A DNA stretch of 14,801 bases from an uncultured Micrococcus sp. (GTDB taxonomy: Bacteria > Actinomycetota > Actinomycetes > Actinomycetales > Micrococcaceae), in contig CAMIOJ010000014.1 in NCBI GenBank assembly GCA_946222435.1, positions 1 through 14,801 on the forward strand. Direction: 5' to 3'. The number at the start of each line of letters is the position of its first letter. Within the stretch, counting starts at the first letter, position 1. Below, piece by piece: positions 13,928 through 14,801 of the stretch. The notes beneath the pieces are model-generated. The model did not search any database. It was not told the origin of the DNA and was given only the letters and a program-made list of their open reading frames with translations. The position numbers and the translations under genes are program-made.

Positions 13928-14745
13928 CGCGTCGCCTCCTTCTGAGCAGCGGTGGTCTTCCTGCGCCCCTTGCCGGGTGTGGCGGTGACGTCCATGCCGC
14001 GGCCGGCGGCGTAGTCGGAGAGTGCCTCGCGCAGCTGCTTGCGGCCGCGGTGCAGGCGGGACATGACGGTGCCGATCGGCACGTCGAGGATCTCGGCGAT
14101 CTCCTTGTAGGCGTAGCCCTCCACATCCGCGAAGTACACCGCCAGGCGGAACTCCTCCGGGATGGCCTGCAGGGCGGACTTCACCTCGGAGTCAGGGAGG
14201 TGGTCCAGGGCCTCGGTCTCGGCCGAGCGCAGGCCGGTGGAGGTGTGCTCGGCGGCGCGGGCCATCTGCCAGTCCTCCACCGTGTCCGTGTCCGCCTGGA
14301 GGGGCTCGCGCTGACGCTTCCGGTAGAGGTTGATGTAGGTGTTCGTCAGGATCCGGTACAGCCAGGCCTTCAGGTTGGTGCCCGGGCGGTACTGGTGGAA
14401 GGACGAGTACGCCTTGGTGTAGGCCTCCTGGACCAGGTCCTCGGCGTCCTGGGCGTCGCGGGTCATGCGCAGCGCGGCCGAGTAGAGCTGGTCCACGAAC
14501 TCGAGGGCGTCGCGTTCGAAGCGGGCGCGGCGGTCCGCCTCGGACTCGGCGGCCACGTCGATGTCCGCCGTGTCATGCTCCGGCGCGTTCTCCGGGCGGG
14601 CGTACTCCGCCGGGTCCTGGTTCCGGGCCGGCTCCCGGCGTTGTGCCGGCTTCTGGGGGCGGCCGTCCTCGGCCGCGGGGGTCTGATCTCTCATCACCGG
14701 CCAGTCTACGGCGGCCGGTCGCGGCGGTGCGATGCAGGGCGCCAT
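13924..14745 (-). CDS. sigR: ECF sigma factor SigR (SigH/RpoE-like) with long N-terminal extension
   Basis: A 273-residue ECF41-free, SigR-type sigma factor; S. coelicolor SigR is 227. It directs the thiol-oxidative-stress regulon (thioredoxins, mycothiol genes) from GGAAT/GTT promoters. Region 2 is about 78-147, with the DAEDLVQEAYTKAYSSF helix (100-116), and region 4 about 189-243, with YKEIAEILDVPIGTVMSRL (213-231). ATG 14745 is chosen because GAAGGAGG lies 7 nt upstream; an in-frame TGA at 14799-14797 and no other start codon in between make it the most upstream start. The first 70 residues are Pro/Ala/Glu/Arg-rich and disordered. Met18 (14694) is an alternative, with a possible -10 just before it. 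It is co-transcribed with rsrA. Confidence 0.92.
   Translation of the reverse strand: MAPCIAPPRPAAVDWPVMRDQTPAAEDGRPQKPAQRREPARNQDPAEYARPENAPEHDTADIDVAAESEADRRARFERDALEFVDQLYSAALRMTRDAQDAEDLVQEAYTKAYSSFHQYRPGTNLKAWLYRILTNTYINLYRKRQREPLQADTDTVEDWQMARAAEHTSTGLRSAETEALDHLPDSEVKSALQAIPEEFRLAVYFADVEGYAYKEIAEILDVPIGTVMSRLHRGRKQLREALSDYAAGRGMDVTATPGKGRRKTTAAQKEATR
14703..14708 (-). promoter_or_regulatory. Possible internal -10 for a shorter SigR
   Basis: TAGACT (14708-14703) ends 8 nt before the in-frame ATG at 14694, so a transcript could begin almost at that codon and give a SigR lacking 17 residues. No clear -35 is seen. Confidence 0.3.
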
Positions 14746-14801
14746 GCGGCGACCTCCTTCCTCGCCGGCCGTCCGGGGAGACGGACGGCGCGGGTGTCAC
14801 C
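14746..14801 (-). other. sigR leader at the right edge
   Basis: The segment holds the Shine-Dalgarno GGAGG and a 7-bp hairpin (GCCGTCC at 14768-14774 with GGACGGC at 14783-14789). No SigR-type GGAAT/GTT promoter is visible, but the window ends 56 nt upstream of the start, so autoregulation cannot be judged. Confidence 0.45.

Overview
The window is about 70% G+C, almost every codon ends in G or C, and the gene content points to a Micrococcales actinobacterium, most likely Micrococcus or a close relative. The main pointers are a SigR/RsrA redox pair, a fused E1/E2-type 2-oxoglutarate dehydrogenase (Kgd/OdhA), a GuaB1-type purine enzyme, a Zur-type Fur protein with the actinobacterial ligand pattern, and a 24-residue protein matching the actinobacterial ribosomal protein bL37. 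The species assignment is inference. I see no rRNA, tRNA, CRISPR array, IS element or phage gene; this looks like core chromosome.

Layout: (1) 1-133, the N-terminus of an unrecognised gene leaving the window on the minus strand, apparently leaderless. (2) 303-3703, a zinc homeostasis block: zur on the plus strand faces the minus-strand operon znuA-znuB-znuC, and the stop codons of zur and znuC are 1 nt apart. An AT-richer palindrome upstream of znuA (3689-3703) is the likely Zur operator. ZnuA has a duplicated His-rich loop, and ZnuC has an unusual N-terminal His-rich extension. (3) 3711-6444, a two-gene minus-strand operon of DUF21/CBS (CNNM/HlyC/CorC) membrane proteins overlapping by ATGA, with hairpins downstream and a 24-nt CG-only-core palindrome upstream. 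(4) 6475-7988, guaB1 (CBS-containing IMPDH/GMP reductase family) with its own terminator. (5) 8085-12083, kgd with a structured GC-rich leader and a strong terminator hairpin. (6) 12138-12743, an SGNH-fold-like protein that seems to have lost its catalytic residues. (7) 12874-13097, the tiny bL37 gene with a very strong ribosome-binding site and a 19-bp terminator stem. (8) 13175-13636, a small putative lipoprotein whose translation start is tandemly duplicated. (9) 13661-14745, the sigR-rsrA operon on the minus strand, with a 4-nt overlap.

How they work together: Zur with zinc should repress znuABC, which imports zinc. SigR is held by the zinc-thiol anti-sigma factor RsrA until disulfide stress. 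Kgd and GuaB1 are housekeeping metabolism (TCA cycle; purine interconversion). No wholly new multi-gene system is evident. The most unusual items are the 8-residue-spaced His extension of ZnuC, the degenerate SGNH protein, the two 18-bp tandem duplications at 12.8 and 13.2 kb, and the long N-terminal extension of SigR with a possible second start.
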